Assembly (NCBI GenBank): GCA_007135935.1
Contig: SLIA01000310.1
Coordinates: 1-37,234 of the forward strand
Reading direction: 5' to 3'
DNA: 37,234 nucleotides
Source of the DNA: Wenzhouxiangella sp.
Lineage (GTDB): Bacteria; Pseudomonadota; Gammaproteobacteria; Xanthomonadales; Wenzhouxiangellaceae
Shown here: positions 1 to 8,672 of the stretch, piece after piece
Layout: each line of letters begins with the position of its first letter
How positions within the stretch are numbered: position 1 is the first letter of the stretch
Notes under the pieces: model-generated
The model's input: only the letters and a program-made list of their open reading frames with translations
Told to the model about the DNA's origin: nothing
The model's database searches: none
Translations under genes and position numbers: made by a program

Positions 1-951
1 ACCGTCGTGATGGAGGCATCCTCACATGCGCTCGACCAGGGGCGTCTGGCCGGACTGGCCTTTACCAGCGCGATTTTCACCACGCTGGGTCACGATCACC
101 TCGATTATCACGCCGATATCGAGGCCTACGGCCGCGCCAAGGCCAGGCTGTTCACTGATCATTCAAGCACCCGCCAGCTGATCAATTTCGATGACGCCTT
201 CGGTCGCAAGCTGGCCGATGAACTTGACGCCGGTGACTCCTGCATCGGCTACAGCCTGGCCGGCGAGGCCGGCGCCCGAGTGCGCGCCGAGTCCATCGCG
301 GCCACGGTTGACGGCCTGAAGGCCGAGCTGCTGATCGACGACCGTCGCCTGACGGTTCACTCGCGCCTGCTTGGGCGGGTCAACCTGTGGAATCTGCTGA
401 TCGTTGCCGCCGAGCTGGCCGTGCGCGGTGGTTCCGATGCGGAGATCGCCGACACGATTGCCGCGCTCGAGCCGGTGCCCGGGCGCATGCAGCCGGTGCG
501 CGATGGCAGTGGCCGACTGGCCGTGATTGATTATGCACACACGCCCGATGCGCTCAGAAACGCTCTCGAGAGTCTGCGCGAGATGACCCCGCGCGAGCTG
601 TGGTGCGTGTTCGGCTGCGGTGGCGAGCGCGACCGCGCCAAGCGGCCGCGCATGGGCCGCGTTGCCGAATCGCTGGCTGATCGGGTGGTTCTGACCGATG
701 ACAATCCACGCGGCGAGGATGGCATGGGCATCATTCGTGCCATTCAGACCGGCATGCAGCGCCCCGAGCGTTGCCTGGTCATTCGCGACCGGGCGCGGGC
801 GATCGGTCGCGCCGTGGCCGACAGCGTCGACGGCGATGTCGTGCTCGTGGCCGGCAAGGGGCATGAAGATGAACAGGTGATCGGAGACGAGCGCCGCGCC
901 TTTAACGATGCCGACTGCGCGCGACGAGCACTGGAGGCAGTGACATGCTGA
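1..951 (+). CDS. murE: UDP-N-acetylmuramoyl-tripeptide synthetase MurE, 5'-truncated by the window
   Basis: This is the C-terminal 316 residues of MurE (the E. coli protein is 495 aa); the frame is open to base 1, so the start lies upstream. MurE is the cytoplasmic ATP-dependent ligase that adds the third amino acid to UDP-MurNAc-L-Ala-D-Glu. Visible signatures are the SSHALDQGR segment at the left edge, a Mur-ligase central domain segment with LGHDHLDYH, the VIDYAHTPDAL motif, and the C-terminal DDNPRGED and GKGHE motifs. DNPR is the family signature for selecting meso-diaminopimelate rather than lysine, so the organism should have Gram-negative-type DAP peptidoglycan. The stop codon lies inside murF (7-nt overlap), which indicates translational coupling. 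Confidence 0.96.
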   Translation, partial: TVVMEASSHALDQGRLAGLAFTSAIFTTLGHDHLDYHADIEAYGRAKARLFTDHSSTRQLINFDDAFGRKLADELDAGDSCIGYSLAGEAGARVRAESIAATVDGLKAELLIDDRRLTVHSRLLGRVNLWNLLIVAAELAVRGGSDAEIADTIAALEPVPGRMQPVRDGSGRLAVIDYAHTPDALRNALESLREMTPRELWCVFGCGGERDRAKRPRMGRVAESLADRVVLTDDNPRGEDGMGIIRAIQTGMQRPERCLVIRDRARAIGRAVADSVDGDVVLVAGKGHEDEQVIGDERRAFNDADCARRALEAVTC

Positions 952-2279
952 CCATGCCGCTCAAGCGCCTGGCCGGCACGATCGGCGGCGAAGCGACACG
1001 CAACGGGGTCGAAGTGGTCGGCATGACGCACGACTCGCGTCGCATCGAGCCGGGCAACCTGTTCTGCGCCTTGCCGGGCGAGCGGGTCGACGGTCACGAC
1101 TTTGTCGCCCGTGCCGCCGAAGCCGGCGCCTCGGCTGCCCTGGTCAGCCGTGTGGTGGATGCGGACCTGCCGCAACTGGTGGTCGACGATGTGCTTGCCG
1201 CCATGGGGCGGATCGCCTCGGTCTGGCGCGAGCAGATGCCGGCGACGGTCATCGGCATCACCGGGTCCAACGGCAAGACCACGGTCAAGGAAATGCTCGC
1301 CGCGATGCTGTCCAGGGCAGGATCGACCCTGGCCACGCAGGGCAACTACAACAACGAGATCGGTGTGCCGTTGACACTGACCGCGCTCTCGCCCGAACAC
1401 CGTTTTGCCGTTGTCGAAATGGGCGCGAGCCGTGCTGGCGACATCGCCTACCTGTGCGAGATTGCCCGCCCCGAGATCGGTATCCTCACCAACGCCGCCG
1501 CTGCCCACCTGGAAGGATTCGGCAGTCTTGACGGAGTCGCCCGCAGCAAGGGCGAACTGTTCCAGGCGCTGGCTCCCTCGGGGCTGGCGGTCATCAATGC
1601 CGACGATGCCTACAGCGGTCTCTGGCAGGAAATGGCAGGACACTGTCGCAGCATCACTTTCGGCACCAGCGACCGGGCACTGGTGCGGGGCAGCCTGGTC
1701 GACGGCCGGGTTCGGGTCCACACGCCGGCCGGTGACTTCCAGTATCTGCCTGCCCTGCCGGGCCATCACAACATGATGAACGCACTGGCGGCCACCGCGG
1801 CCGCAATCACACTCGAGATTCCGATCGACGAGATTGGCGCTGCACTGGGCAGCATGCAGGGAGTTGCCGGCCGCCTGCAGATTCACCGCCATCCCGAGGG
1901 CTGGTGTCTGATCGACGACACCTACAACGCCAATCCCGCCTCGCTGCGAGCCGGGCTGCAAGTGCTGGTCGAGCAGGACGGCGAGGGCTGGCTGGTGCTG
2001 GGCGACATGGCCGAGCTCGGAGAAGGCGCGGCCGGCCTGCACGCCGAGATGGGCCAGGCGGCAGCCGACATGGGAATCACCCGGCTGTTTGCGGTGGGTG
2101 AACTCAGCCGCAACAGTGTCCGCGCGTTCGGGCCGGGTGCGACCCATTTCGACAGCCACGAGGCGCTGGTCGCCGCGCTGTCGCGCGAAGTGCACAGCGG
2201 TGTGATCTGCCTGATCAAGGGGTCGCGCTCCATGCACATGGAACGCGTTGTTCAGTCGCTGATCGGGGAGGTGGCCTGA
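945..2279 (+). CDS. murF: UDP-N-acetylmuramoyl-tripeptide--D-alanyl-D-alanine ligase MurF
   Basis: A 444-aa cytoplasmic Mur ligase (E. coli 452 aa) that joins D-Ala-D-Ala to the UDP-MurNAc-tripeptide, completing the pentapeptide. The ATP-binding P-loop [10 protein letters not shown] lies at about residues 104-113. It is followed by the MurF-typical [14 protein letters not shown] and VVEMGAS segments, then a C-terminal ligase domain containing DDTYNANP and the GDMAELGE motif. The ATG start overlaps the end of murE by 7 nt, and the TGA stop shares one base with the mraY ATG (TGATG), so both junctions look coupled. Its D-Ala-D-Ala substrate is made by the ddlB product encoded further along the same operon. 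Confidence 0.97.
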   Translation: MLTMPLKRLAGTIGGEATRNGVEVVGMTHDSRRIEPGNLFCALPGERVDGHDFVARAAEAGASAALVSRVVDADLPQLVVDDVLAAMGRIASVWREQMPATVIGITGSNGKTTVKEMLAAMLSRAGSTLATQGNYNNEIGVPLTLTALSPEHRFAVVEMGASRAGDIAYLCEIARPEIGILTNAAAAHLEGFGSLDGVARSKGELFQALAPSGLAVINADDAYSGLWQEMAGHCRSITFGTSDRALVRGSLVDGRVRVHTPAGDFQYLPALPGHHNMMNALAATAAAITLEIPIDEIGAALGSMQGVAGRLQIHRHPEGWCLIDDTYNANPASLRAGLQVLVEQDGEGWLVLGDMAELGEGAAGLHAEMGQAAADMGITRLFAVGELSRNSVRAFGPGATHFDSHEALVAALSREVHSGVICLIKGSRSMHMERVVQSLIGEVA

Positions 2280-3358
2280 TGCTTGTCTGGCTGTTTGAAG
2301 AGTGGCTGGCCCTCGATGTCGCCCTGTTCGGCTTCATCACCTTCCGCACCATCATGGCGGCGATGACCGCCATGGCCGTGTCGCTGGTGATCGGACCCTA
2401 TTTCATCCGCCACATGATCGAGCGCCAGATCGGGCAGCCGATCCGCGAGCTCGGCCCCGACAGTCATTTCTCCAAGGCCGGTACACCGACCATGGGCGGG
2501 ACCATGATCCTCATCGCGCTGGTGGTGAGCACGCTGCTGTGGGCCGACCTGAGCAACCGCTATGTCTGGACGGTGCTGTTCGTGACCCTGGCCTTCGGCG
2601 GCATCGGCTTTATCGACGACTACCTCAAGCTCAAGCATCGCGACAGTGCCGGTCTCTCGGCCCGCTCCAAGTACCTGGCGCAGTCGCTGGCCGCATTGGG
2701 CGTGGCGCTGTTTCTCTACTACACCTCCGATGTGCCGGCCAATACCCAGCTCTACGTGCCGTTTTTCAAGGACGTTGCCATTCCGCTGGGCTTTGCCGGA
2801 TTCATCATCCTGACCTATTTTGTCGTGGTCGGTACCTCCAACGCCGTCAACCTGACCGACGGCCTCGACGGGCTGGCCATCATGCCGGCGGTTTTCGTCG
2901 CCGTCGGCCTGGGTATCTTCGCCTACGCCACCGGCAATACCGTGTTCGCCGAATACCTGGGCATGCCCTTCGTTCCCGGCGCCGGCGAGCTGGCCATCTT
3001 CTCTTCGGCCCTGGCCGGGGCCGGACTCGGCTTTCTGTGGTTCAACACCTATCCCGCCCAGGTCTTCATGGGCGATGTCGGTGCGCTGGCCGTGGGCGCG
3101 GCTCTGGGTCTGATGGCGGTGATCGTGCGCCAGGAAATCGTGTTCGTGGTCATGGCCGGCATCTTCGTGATCGAGACCCTGTCGGTGATCCTGCAGGTGG
3201 CCTCGTTCAAGCTCACGGGCAAGCGCATCTTTCGCATGGCCCCGATTCACCATCACTTCGAGCTCAAGGGCTGGCCCGAGCCGAAGGTGATCGTGCGTTT
3301 CTGGATCATTGCCGTGATGCTGGTGCTCGCGGCCCTGGCAACGATGAAGGTGCGATAG
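2279..3358 (+). CDS. mraY: phospho-N-acetylmuramoyl-pentapeptide-transferase MraY
   Basis: A 359-aa polytopic inner-membrane enzyme (E. coli 360 aa) with about ten hydrophobic segments. It transfers phospho-MurNAc-pentapeptide from UDP to undecaprenyl phosphate, giving lipid I. Diagnostic motifs are visible: [21 protein letters not shown] (catalytic Asp pair and Lys/Arg-rich loop), [13 protein letters not shown] (nucleotide and magnesium site) and the late [13 protein letters not shown] histidine motif. The ATG overlaps the murF stop by one base. The next gene downstream, 2 nt after the TAG stop, is ftsW. The murD gene that sits at this junction in E. coli is absent. Confidence 0.97.
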   Translation: MLVWLFEEWLALDVALFGFITFRTIMAAMTAMAVSLVIGPYFIRHMIERQIGQPIRELGPDSHFSKAGTPTMGGTMILIALVVSTLLWADLSNRYVWTVLFVTLAFGGIGFIDDYLKLKHRDSAGLSARSKYLAQSLAALGVALFLYYTSDVPANTQLYVPFFKDVAIPLGFAGFIILTYFVVVGTSNAVNLTDGLDGLAIMPAVFVAVGLGIFAYATGNTVFAEYLGMPFVPGAGELAIFSSALAGAGLGFLWFNTYPAQVFMGDVGALAVGAALGLMAVIVRQEIVFVVMAGIFVIETLSVILQVASFKLTGKRIFRMAPIHHHFELKGWPEPKVIVRFWIIAVMLVLAALATMKVR

Positions 3359-3360
3359 CC

Positions 3361-4551
3361 ATGAGTGCCGCCGTCAATCGCAAACAGGCCCGGCGCTGGG
3401 GTGAATCGGCTCCCGCCGCCGAACTCGACACGGCACTGGTGCTCAGCACCGTTGGCCTGCTGGCGATCGGCGTGGTCATGGTGGCTTCTACTTCGATGGC
3501 GGTGGCCGAGGGATTTGCCGTTTCCGGCTGGCACTTCATCATTCGCCACCTGGTCTACATCGGCCTGGGGCTCGGTGCCGCCGCGTTGTTTCGCTTTGTC
3601 GGCACCCGCCACCTGCAAGCCATCGCGCCGATGTGTTTTCCGCTGGCCGTGCTGGTTCTGCTGCTGCCGTTCGTGCCCGGTCTGGGTCATGAGGTCAACG
3701 GCTCGCTGCGCTGGATCGATCTTGGCATCGCCCGCTTCCAGGTGGTTGAAGTGGTCAAGCTGATGTTGATCGTCTTCGTCGCCGGTTACCTGGCCCGGCG
3801 CCCCGAACTGGGCCGTGCCCGTTTCATGGAGACGCTCAAGCCGCTGCTGGTCGTCGGGCTGTTGGCCGGCATTCTGCTCAAGCAGCCGGACATGGGTTCG
3901 GCCGTGGTGCTGGTGGCCATCGTCGGCGGCATGATCTGGCTGGCCGGTGCGGCCTGGAAGCACCTGTTCGTGCTGGGCCTGGCCAGCCTGCCGCTGTTGA
4001 CCTTCGCCGCCATGGAGCCTTACCGGCTGCAGCGTGTGATGACCTTTGTCGACCCCTGGGCAGACCCGTTCAACAGCGGCTTCCAGCTTACCCAGGCGCT
4101 GATCGCGGTTGGCCGGGGTCAGATCACCGGGGTGGGCATGGGCGCGAGCGTGCAGAAGCTCTATTACCTGCCCGAAGCCCATACCGACTTCATTTTCGCG
4201 GTGCTGGCCGAGGAATTCGGTTTGATCGGCATCGTGCTGGTCATGGTCCTGTTTGCCGTGCTGATCGGTCGCATCTTCGCCATCGGACTCAAGGCGCGGG
4301 CCATGGAGCGCCCGTTCGCCGCTTTCATGGTCTGGGGCGTCGGTCTGTGGATCGGTATCCAGGCGCTGGTTTCCATGGGCGTCAATCTCGGCATGCTGCC
4401 GACCAAGGGCCTGACGCTGCCGTTGATCTCCGCGGGTGGCAGCAGCCTGATTCTGACCCTTGTCGCCATCGGGCTGGTATTGCGCGTGCACTGGGAACTG
4501 ATGGTTGAAGCGCGTCAGACGCCGCGCAAGCGCCGGAGCTGGAAGGTATGA
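3361..4551 (+). CDS. ftsW: SEDS-family septal peptidoglycan glycosyltransferase FtsW
   Basis: A 396-aa SEDS-family membrane protein (E. coli 414 aa) that polymerises glycan strands from lipid II at the division site together with the class B penicillin-binding protein FtsI. About ten hydrophobic segments are readable. The conserved SEDS stretch with PFNSGFQLTQALIAVGRG, then LPEAHTDFIFAVLAEEFG, and the late GLTLPLISAGGSS motif are all present. The ATG at 3361 was chosen because it lies 2 nt after mraY and gives a short hydrophilic N-terminus. The reading frame stays open upstream through mraY back to 2302, but that part is a shadow frame. The stop overlaps the murG ATG (ATGA). Confidence 0.95.
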   Translation: MSAAVNRKQARRWGESAPAAELDTALVLSTVGLLAIGVVMVASTSMAVAEGFAVSGWHFIIRHLVYIGLGLGAAALFRFVGTRHLQAIAPMCFPLAVLVLLLPFVPGLGHEVNGSLRWIDLGIARFQVVEVVKLMLIVFVAGYLARRPELGRARFMETLKPLLVVGLLAGILLKQPDMGSAVVLVAIVGGMIWLAGAAWKHLFVLGLASLPLLTFAAMEPYRLQRVMTFVDPWADPFNSGFQLTQALIAVGRGQITGVGMGASVQKLYYLPEAHTDFIFAVLAEEFGLIGIVLVMVLFAVLIGRIFAIGLKARAMERPFAAFMVWGVGLWIGIQALVSMGVNLGMLPTKGLTLPLISAGGSSLILTLVAIGLVLRVHWELMVEARQTPRKRRSWKV

Positions 4552-5609
4552 CGGCCACGCGCATCATGATCATGGCCGGCGGCACCGGCGGGCATATCTT
4601 TCCCGGCCTGGCGGTGGCCGAGGCTCTGCGCGCGGATGGTGCCGAGATTTCCTGGCTCGGGACACCGGCCGGTCTGGAAAATCGCCTGGTGGTGCAGGCA
4701 GGTATCGAGCTGGATCATGTCCACATCCAGGGTCTGCGCGGTCGCGGGCTGCTGGGCTGGCTGGTTGCACCGCTGCGTATCCTGCGCGCAGTCTGGCAGG
4801 CACGCGGGATCCTGCGCCGCCGTCGGCCCCAGTGCGTTCTGAGCATGGGCGGCTACGTGGCCGGCCCGGGCGCACTGGCGGCCAGGCTGATGGGCATCCC
4901 GCTGGTCGTGCACGAGCAGAACGCCATTGCCGGGCTGACCAATCGCCTGCTCCGGCCGCTGGCGAAAAGAATTCTGACCGGTTTCCCCGACACTCTGCCC
5001 GGCGGCGAGCATGTGGGCAACCCGGTGCGCGCCGACATTGGCGCCATCGAAGCGCCACAACAGCGCATGGCCGAGCGCGAAGGCCCCCTGCGGGTACTGG
5101 TCATCGGCGGCAGCCAGGGTGCGGCGGCATTCACCCAGGTCGTGCCCGAGGCGCTGGCGAAACTGCCCCCCTCGAAACGTCCTGACGTGGTGCACCAGGC
5201 CGGTCGTCAGTTCGAACAAACCCGCCAGGCCTACAGCAAGGCCGGTGTCGAGGGCGATGTGCGCGAGTTCATCGACGACATGGCCACGGCCTGGGCCGAT
5301 ACCGACCTGGCGATCTGCCGTGCCGGGGCATTGACGGTATCCGAGCTGGCCGCCGCCGGGGTCGCTTCGGTGCTGGTTCCGTTTCCCCACGCCGTCGACG
5401 ATCACCAGACGGCCAACGCCCGCTTCCTGTCCGATGGCGGCGGCGCCTGGCTGGTGGCGCAGTCGGACTTTTCGGCCGCATGGCTGGCCGAACTGTTCGA
5501 GCGCCTGACCCGCGATGAACTGATGACAATGGCGTGCGTGGCCCGGGAACGGGCCCGCACGGACGCCGCCGGGCAGGTGGCGTCAGCCTGCCTGGAGGTG
5601 GCGCGATGA
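4548..5609 (+). CDS. murG: UDP-GlcNAc:undecaprenyl-PP-MurNAc-pentapeptide GlcNAc transferase MurG
   Basis: A 353-aa GT-B fold glycosyltransferase (E. coli 355 aa) that works at the cytoplasmic face of the inner membrane and converts lipid I to lipid II. The N-terminal glycine-rich loop MAGGTGGHIFPGLAVAE (about residues 9-25), the SMGGYVAGPGALAA and HEQNAIAGLTNRLL segments, the second glycine-rich loop VIGGSQGA, and the donor-site CRAGALTVSELAAAG stretch followed by VDDHQTANA are all present. It overlaps ftsW and murC by 4 nt at each end (ATGA), consistent with one coupled operon. Confidence 0.97.
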   Translation: MTATRIMIMAGGTGGHIFPGLAVAEALRADGAEISWLGTPAGLENRLVVQAGIELDHVHIQGLRGRGLLGWLVAPLRILRAVWQARGILRRRRPQCVLSMGGYVAGPGALAARLMGIPLVVHEQNAIAGLTNRLLRPLAKRILTGFPDTLPGGEHVGNPVRADIGAIEAPQQRMAEREGPLRVLVIGGSQGAAAFTQVVPEALAKLPPSKRPDVVHQAGRQFEQTRQAYSKAGVEGDVREFIDDMATAWADTDLAICRAGALTVSELAAAGVASVLVPFPHAVDDHQTANARFLSDGGGAWLVAQSDFSAAWLAELFERLTRDELMTMACVARERARTDAAGQVASACLEVAR

Positions 5610-7033
5610 GCCATGATCGCCACATCCGCAGCCTGATGCACCGGGTCCGCCAGATTCATTTCGTGGGCATTGGCGGTGCCGGCATGAGCGGTATTGCCGA
5701 GGTGCTGATCAATCTCGGGTTTGCCGTCAGCGGCTCCGACCTGGCCGATTCCGACGCCACCCGTCGCCTCGAAAAGCTGGGCGCGACGGTGCGTCGCGGT
5801 CATGCCGGTGAGCACCTTGGCCAGGCCGACGTGGTGGTCGTCTCCGGCGCCGTGCCCGAGGACAATCCCGAAGTGCTGGCCGCGCGCGAGCGGCGCGTGC
5901 CGGTGGTGGCGCGGGCCGAGATGCTGGGCGAGCTGATGCGCTTCCGCCAAGGGATTGCCGTGGCCGGCACACATGGCAAGACCACGACCACTTCGCTGGT
6001 GGCCAGTCTGCTGGCCGAGGGCGAACTCGACCCGACCTTCATCGTCGGCGGTCTGGTCAATGCCTTCGGCTCGAGTGCACGCCTGGGCCAGGGACGCTAC
6101 CTGGTGGCCGAGGCCGACGAGTCGGACGGCTCGTTTCTCAAACTGCAGCCGGTGATTTCGGTGGTGACCAACATCGACCGCGATCATCTCGATGCCTACC
6201 AGGGCAGTTTCGACCAGTTGCAGCGCGCCTTTCTGGAATTTCTGCATCACCTGCCGTTTTTCGGTGTCGCGGTGCTGTGCATCGACGATGCCCATGTTGC
6301 CGAACTGTTGCCCGACGTCGGGCGCACCGTGGTCACCTATGGCCTGGATGAGAGTGCCGATGTGCGCGGCAGCCGCTTGCAACAGAACGGGCGCCACATG
6401 CGCTTTGACCTGTGGTTGCCCGGGGCCGCACAGCCGCTGGCCGTCAGCCTGTCGCAGCCGGGCCGGCACAATGTACAGAACGCCATCGGCGCGGCCGCCG
6501 TGGCCTGGGAGCTGGGCATCGAGCCCGAGCGCATTGTCCGCGGGCTGGAGCGCTTCGGCGGTATCGGGCGCCGGTTCGCCGAGATCGGCGAGCTGGATGT
6601 CGACGGCAGGCAGGTGGTCGCCTACGAGGACTACGGCCACCATCCTACCGAGCTCGATGCGGTGATCCGCGCCGCACGCGAAGGCTGGCCGGATCGTCGC
6701 CTGGTGCTGTTCTTCCAGCCCCATCGCTACACCCGCACGCGCGATCAGTTCGACGAGTTCGCCCGCGTCCTGTCGGAGGTCGACGCACTGGTGCTGGCCG
6801 ACATCTACCCGGCCGGAGAATCTCCGCTGGCCGGCATCGACTCCGATGCCCTGGCCCGTGCGGTCGCGCGTCGGCGTGACCTCACCCTCGAGCGGGTGGG
6901 AACGGTCGCTGAAGCCCCCGATGTGCTCGGGCAAGTGCTCTCCGACGGCGATCTGCTGCTGGTCATGGGTGCCGGCGATGTCGGCCGGCTCGGCACGCTG
7001 TTGCGCCAGAAGTATGCGGGAGGACAGGCATGA
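5606..7033 (+). CDS. murC: UDP-N-acetylmuramate--L-alanine ligase MurC
   Basis: A 475-aa cytoplasmic Mur ligase (E. coli 491 aa) that starts peptide stem synthesis by adding L-alanine to UDP-MurNAc. The Rossmann-like HFVGIGGAGMSGIAEVL segment lies near residues 18-34, the ATP loop VAGTHGKTTTTSLVASLL at about 119-136, and EADESDGSF, NIDRDHLD, EDYGHHPTE and FQPHRYTRT follow in the family order. The ATG at 5606 overlaps murG by 4 nt and begins MSHDRHIRS. An in-frame upstream start at 5534 would lie inside murG and was rejected. The stop overlaps the ddlB start by 4 nt. Confidence 0.97.
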   Translation: MSHDRHIRSLMHRVRQIHFVGIGGAGMSGIAEVLINLGFAVSGSDLADSDATRRLEKLGATVRRGHAGEHLGQADVVVVSGAVPEDNPEVLAARERRVPVVARAEMLGELMRFRQGIAVAGTHGKTTTTSLVASLLAEGELDPTFIVGGLVNAFGSSARLGQGRYLVAEADESDGSFLKLQPVISVVTNIDRDHLDAYQGSFDQLQRAFLEFLHHLPFFGVAVLCIDDAHVAELLPDVGRTVVTYGLDESADVRGSRLQQNGRHMRFDLWLPGAAQPLAVSLSQPGRHNVQNAIGAAAVAWELGIEPERIVRGLERFGGIGRRFAEIGELDVDGRQVVAYEDYGHHPTELDAVIRAAREGWPDRRLVLFFQPHRYTRTRDQFDEFARVLSEVDALVLADIYPAGESPLAGIDSDALARAVARRRDLTLERVGTVAEAPDVLGQVLSDGDLLLVMGAGDVGRLGTLLRQKYAGGQA

Positions 7034-7956
7034 GCCAACGCGATCCCCGCCAGTTCGGACACGTTGCTCTGGTCGTCGGTGGCGACAGCGCCGAGCGCGA
7101 GGTTTCCCTGCGCGGGGGACGCGCCGTGGCCGCCGCGCTGGAAAATCTTGGCGTGCAGTTCAGCGTGGTCGACGGCCCGCGGCGGCTGCTCGAGCAGGTC
7201 GCCGCCGGACACTATGACCGCGTATTCAACCTGCTGCACGGCCGGGGTGGCGAAGACGGTGCCCTGCAGGGCGCGTTGCGCGTCTACGGCGTGCCGGTCA
7301 CCGGCTCGGGCATCCTGGCTTCCGCCCTGAGCATGGACAAGCTGCAAAGCAAGCGGGTGTTCACCGCCTGCGGTCTGCCCACTCCGGACTGGCGCACCGC
7401 GCAGTCAGTGGACGATGCCAGTCGTATCGCCGCACAACTGCCACCGCCCTGGTTCGTCAAGCCGGCGCGCGAAGGGTCGAGCATCGGCATGAGCCGGGTC
7501 GATCGTGCCGATGAACTGGCTGTCGCTCTGGACAAGGCGCTGGCCTGCGATTCCCTGGTACTGGTCGAGCAATTGATCGAGGGTAGCGAGTACACCGCGG
7601 CCGTCCTGGAAGACCGCGTGCTGCCCCTGATTCGCCTGGAAACCCCGCGAGAATTCTATGACTACGAGGCCAAGTACGAATCGGGCGATACGAATTATCG
7701 CTGTCCCTGCGGCCTGCCGCCCGAGCGCGAAGCCGGGCTGGCCGAGCTCTGCCTGCAAGCCTTCCGCGTGCTGGGAACCAGCGGCTGGGGGCGGGTCGAC
7801 CTGATGGTGGACGAAGACGAACGTCCGTGGCTGCTGGAGGTGAATACCACCCCCGGCATGACCGATCACTCACTGATGCCGATGGCGGCACATGCTGCCG
7901 GAATCGACTTCGAGGAACTGGTATGGCGAATCCTGAACACCAGCCGGAACGCGTAA
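7030..7956 (+). CDS. ddlB: D-alanine--D-alanine ligase Ddl
   Basis: A 308-aa ATP-grasp ligase (E. coli DdlB 306 aa) that makes D-Ala-D-Ala for MurF. Readable family segments are LLHGRGGEDGALQG in the N-terminal domain, the ATP-grasp loop KPAREGSSIGMSRV, the catalytic EFYDYEAKY region with the Tyr, and the metal-binding WLLEVNTTPGMTDHSLMP near the C-terminus. The start overlaps murC by 4 nt and the end overlaps ftsQ by 34 nt. Its position between murC and ftsQ is that of DdlB, rather than the stand-alone DdlA. Confidence 0.97.
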   Translation: MSQRDPRQFGHVALVVGGDSAEREVSLRGGRAVAAALENLGVQFSVVDGPRRLLEQVAAGHYDRVFNLLHGRGGEDGALQGALRVYGVPVTGSGILASALSMDKLQSKRVFTACGLPTPDWRTAQSVDDASRIAAQLPPPWFVKPAREGSSIGMSRVDRADELAVALDKALACDSLVLVEQLIEGSEYTAAVLEDRVLPLIRLETPREFYDYEAKYESGDTNYRCPCGLPPEREAGLAELCLQAFRVLGTSGWGRVDLMVDEDERPWLLEVNTTPGMTDHSLMPMAAHAAGIDFEELVWRILNTSRNA

Positions 7957-8672
7957 TCCGGCCGACATGGGTGGCCACGCTGGTGCTGACCGGCTTGGCC
8001 GGGCTGTTTGTGCTGTGGCTCAGAACCGGACTGATTGGCGGCGATCAGTGGGCAATCGAGTGGCTGGATATCGAAGGCGACCTCGATCGCACCAGTGCCA
8101 ACCAGGTCAGGGCGGCGGCGGTCGATCAGGCCGCGCGCGGTTTCTTTGCCGCCGATCTGCACGAATTGCGCTCGGCGATCGAATCCCTGCCCTGGGTTGC
8201 AGAGGTCGAGGTGGCCCGGCAGTGGCCCGATGCCCTGCATGTTCACATCGCCGAGCATCGTCCGGTGGCGCGCTGGAACGAAGGCGGGCTGTTCAGCGAC
8301 CGCGGCGAGGTGTTTCGCGTCGACGGTACCGACGGCATGCAGGGCCTGGCGCGACTGCGCGGACCGGAGAGTCGGCGCGACGAAGTGCTCGAGACCTGGC
8401 TGGAAATGCGGCGGAGCCTGGGTGCGATCGGCCAGGACATCAATGAACTGGAAGTCGACGAGCGCGGCGCCTGGCAGGTGGTGCTGGGCAGCGGAGCCCG
8501 GCTGGTACTGGGCCGAGACGAGGTGCATGAGCGACTGGACCGCTACATCGCCGTGCACGCGCAGCTCAACGGCGACGATCGTCGGCCACGTGTAATCGAC
8601 ATGCGCTACACCAATGGCCTGGCCGTGCGCTGGGCCGGCGAACAGACGGGAGAAGACGAACATCATGGCTAA
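7923..8672 (+). CDS. ftsQ: cell division protein FtsQ
   Basis: A 249-aa bitopic division protein (E. coli 276 aa). A short cytoplasmic tail is followed by a single membrane segment at about residues 17-34 (VATLVLTGLAGLFVLWL), then a periplasmic POTRA domain and the FtsQ/DivIB beta domain; the LPWVAEVEVARQWPDALHV and EHRPVARWN stretches are typical. FtsQ links FtsB/FtsL to the early divisome. The ATG at 7923 lies inside ddlB and starts MANPEHQPE. An in-frame ATG at 7827 is possible on paper but would add an unrelated Cys/Arg-rich leader. The stop overlaps the ftsA ATG by 8 nt. Confidence 0.93.
   Translation: MANPEHQPERVIRPTWVATLVLTGLAGLFVLWLRTGLIGGDQWAIEWLDIEGDLDRTSANQVRAAAVDQAARGFFAADLHELRSAIESLPWVAEVEVARQWPDALHVHIAEHRPVARWNEGGLFSDRGEVFRVDGTDGMQGLARLRGPESRRDEVLETWLEMRRSLGAIGQDINELEVDERGAWQVVLGSGARLVLGRDEVHERLDRYIAVHAQLNGDDRRPRVIDMRYTNGLAVRWAGEQTGEDEHHG

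Noticed and set aside
2302-3360. An extension of the ftsW frame upstream through mraY, which would look like a 749-aa fusion
   Set aside because: The upstream part is an Arg/His/Pro-rich out-of-frame reading of mraY. The ATG at 3361 gives a normal FtsW.
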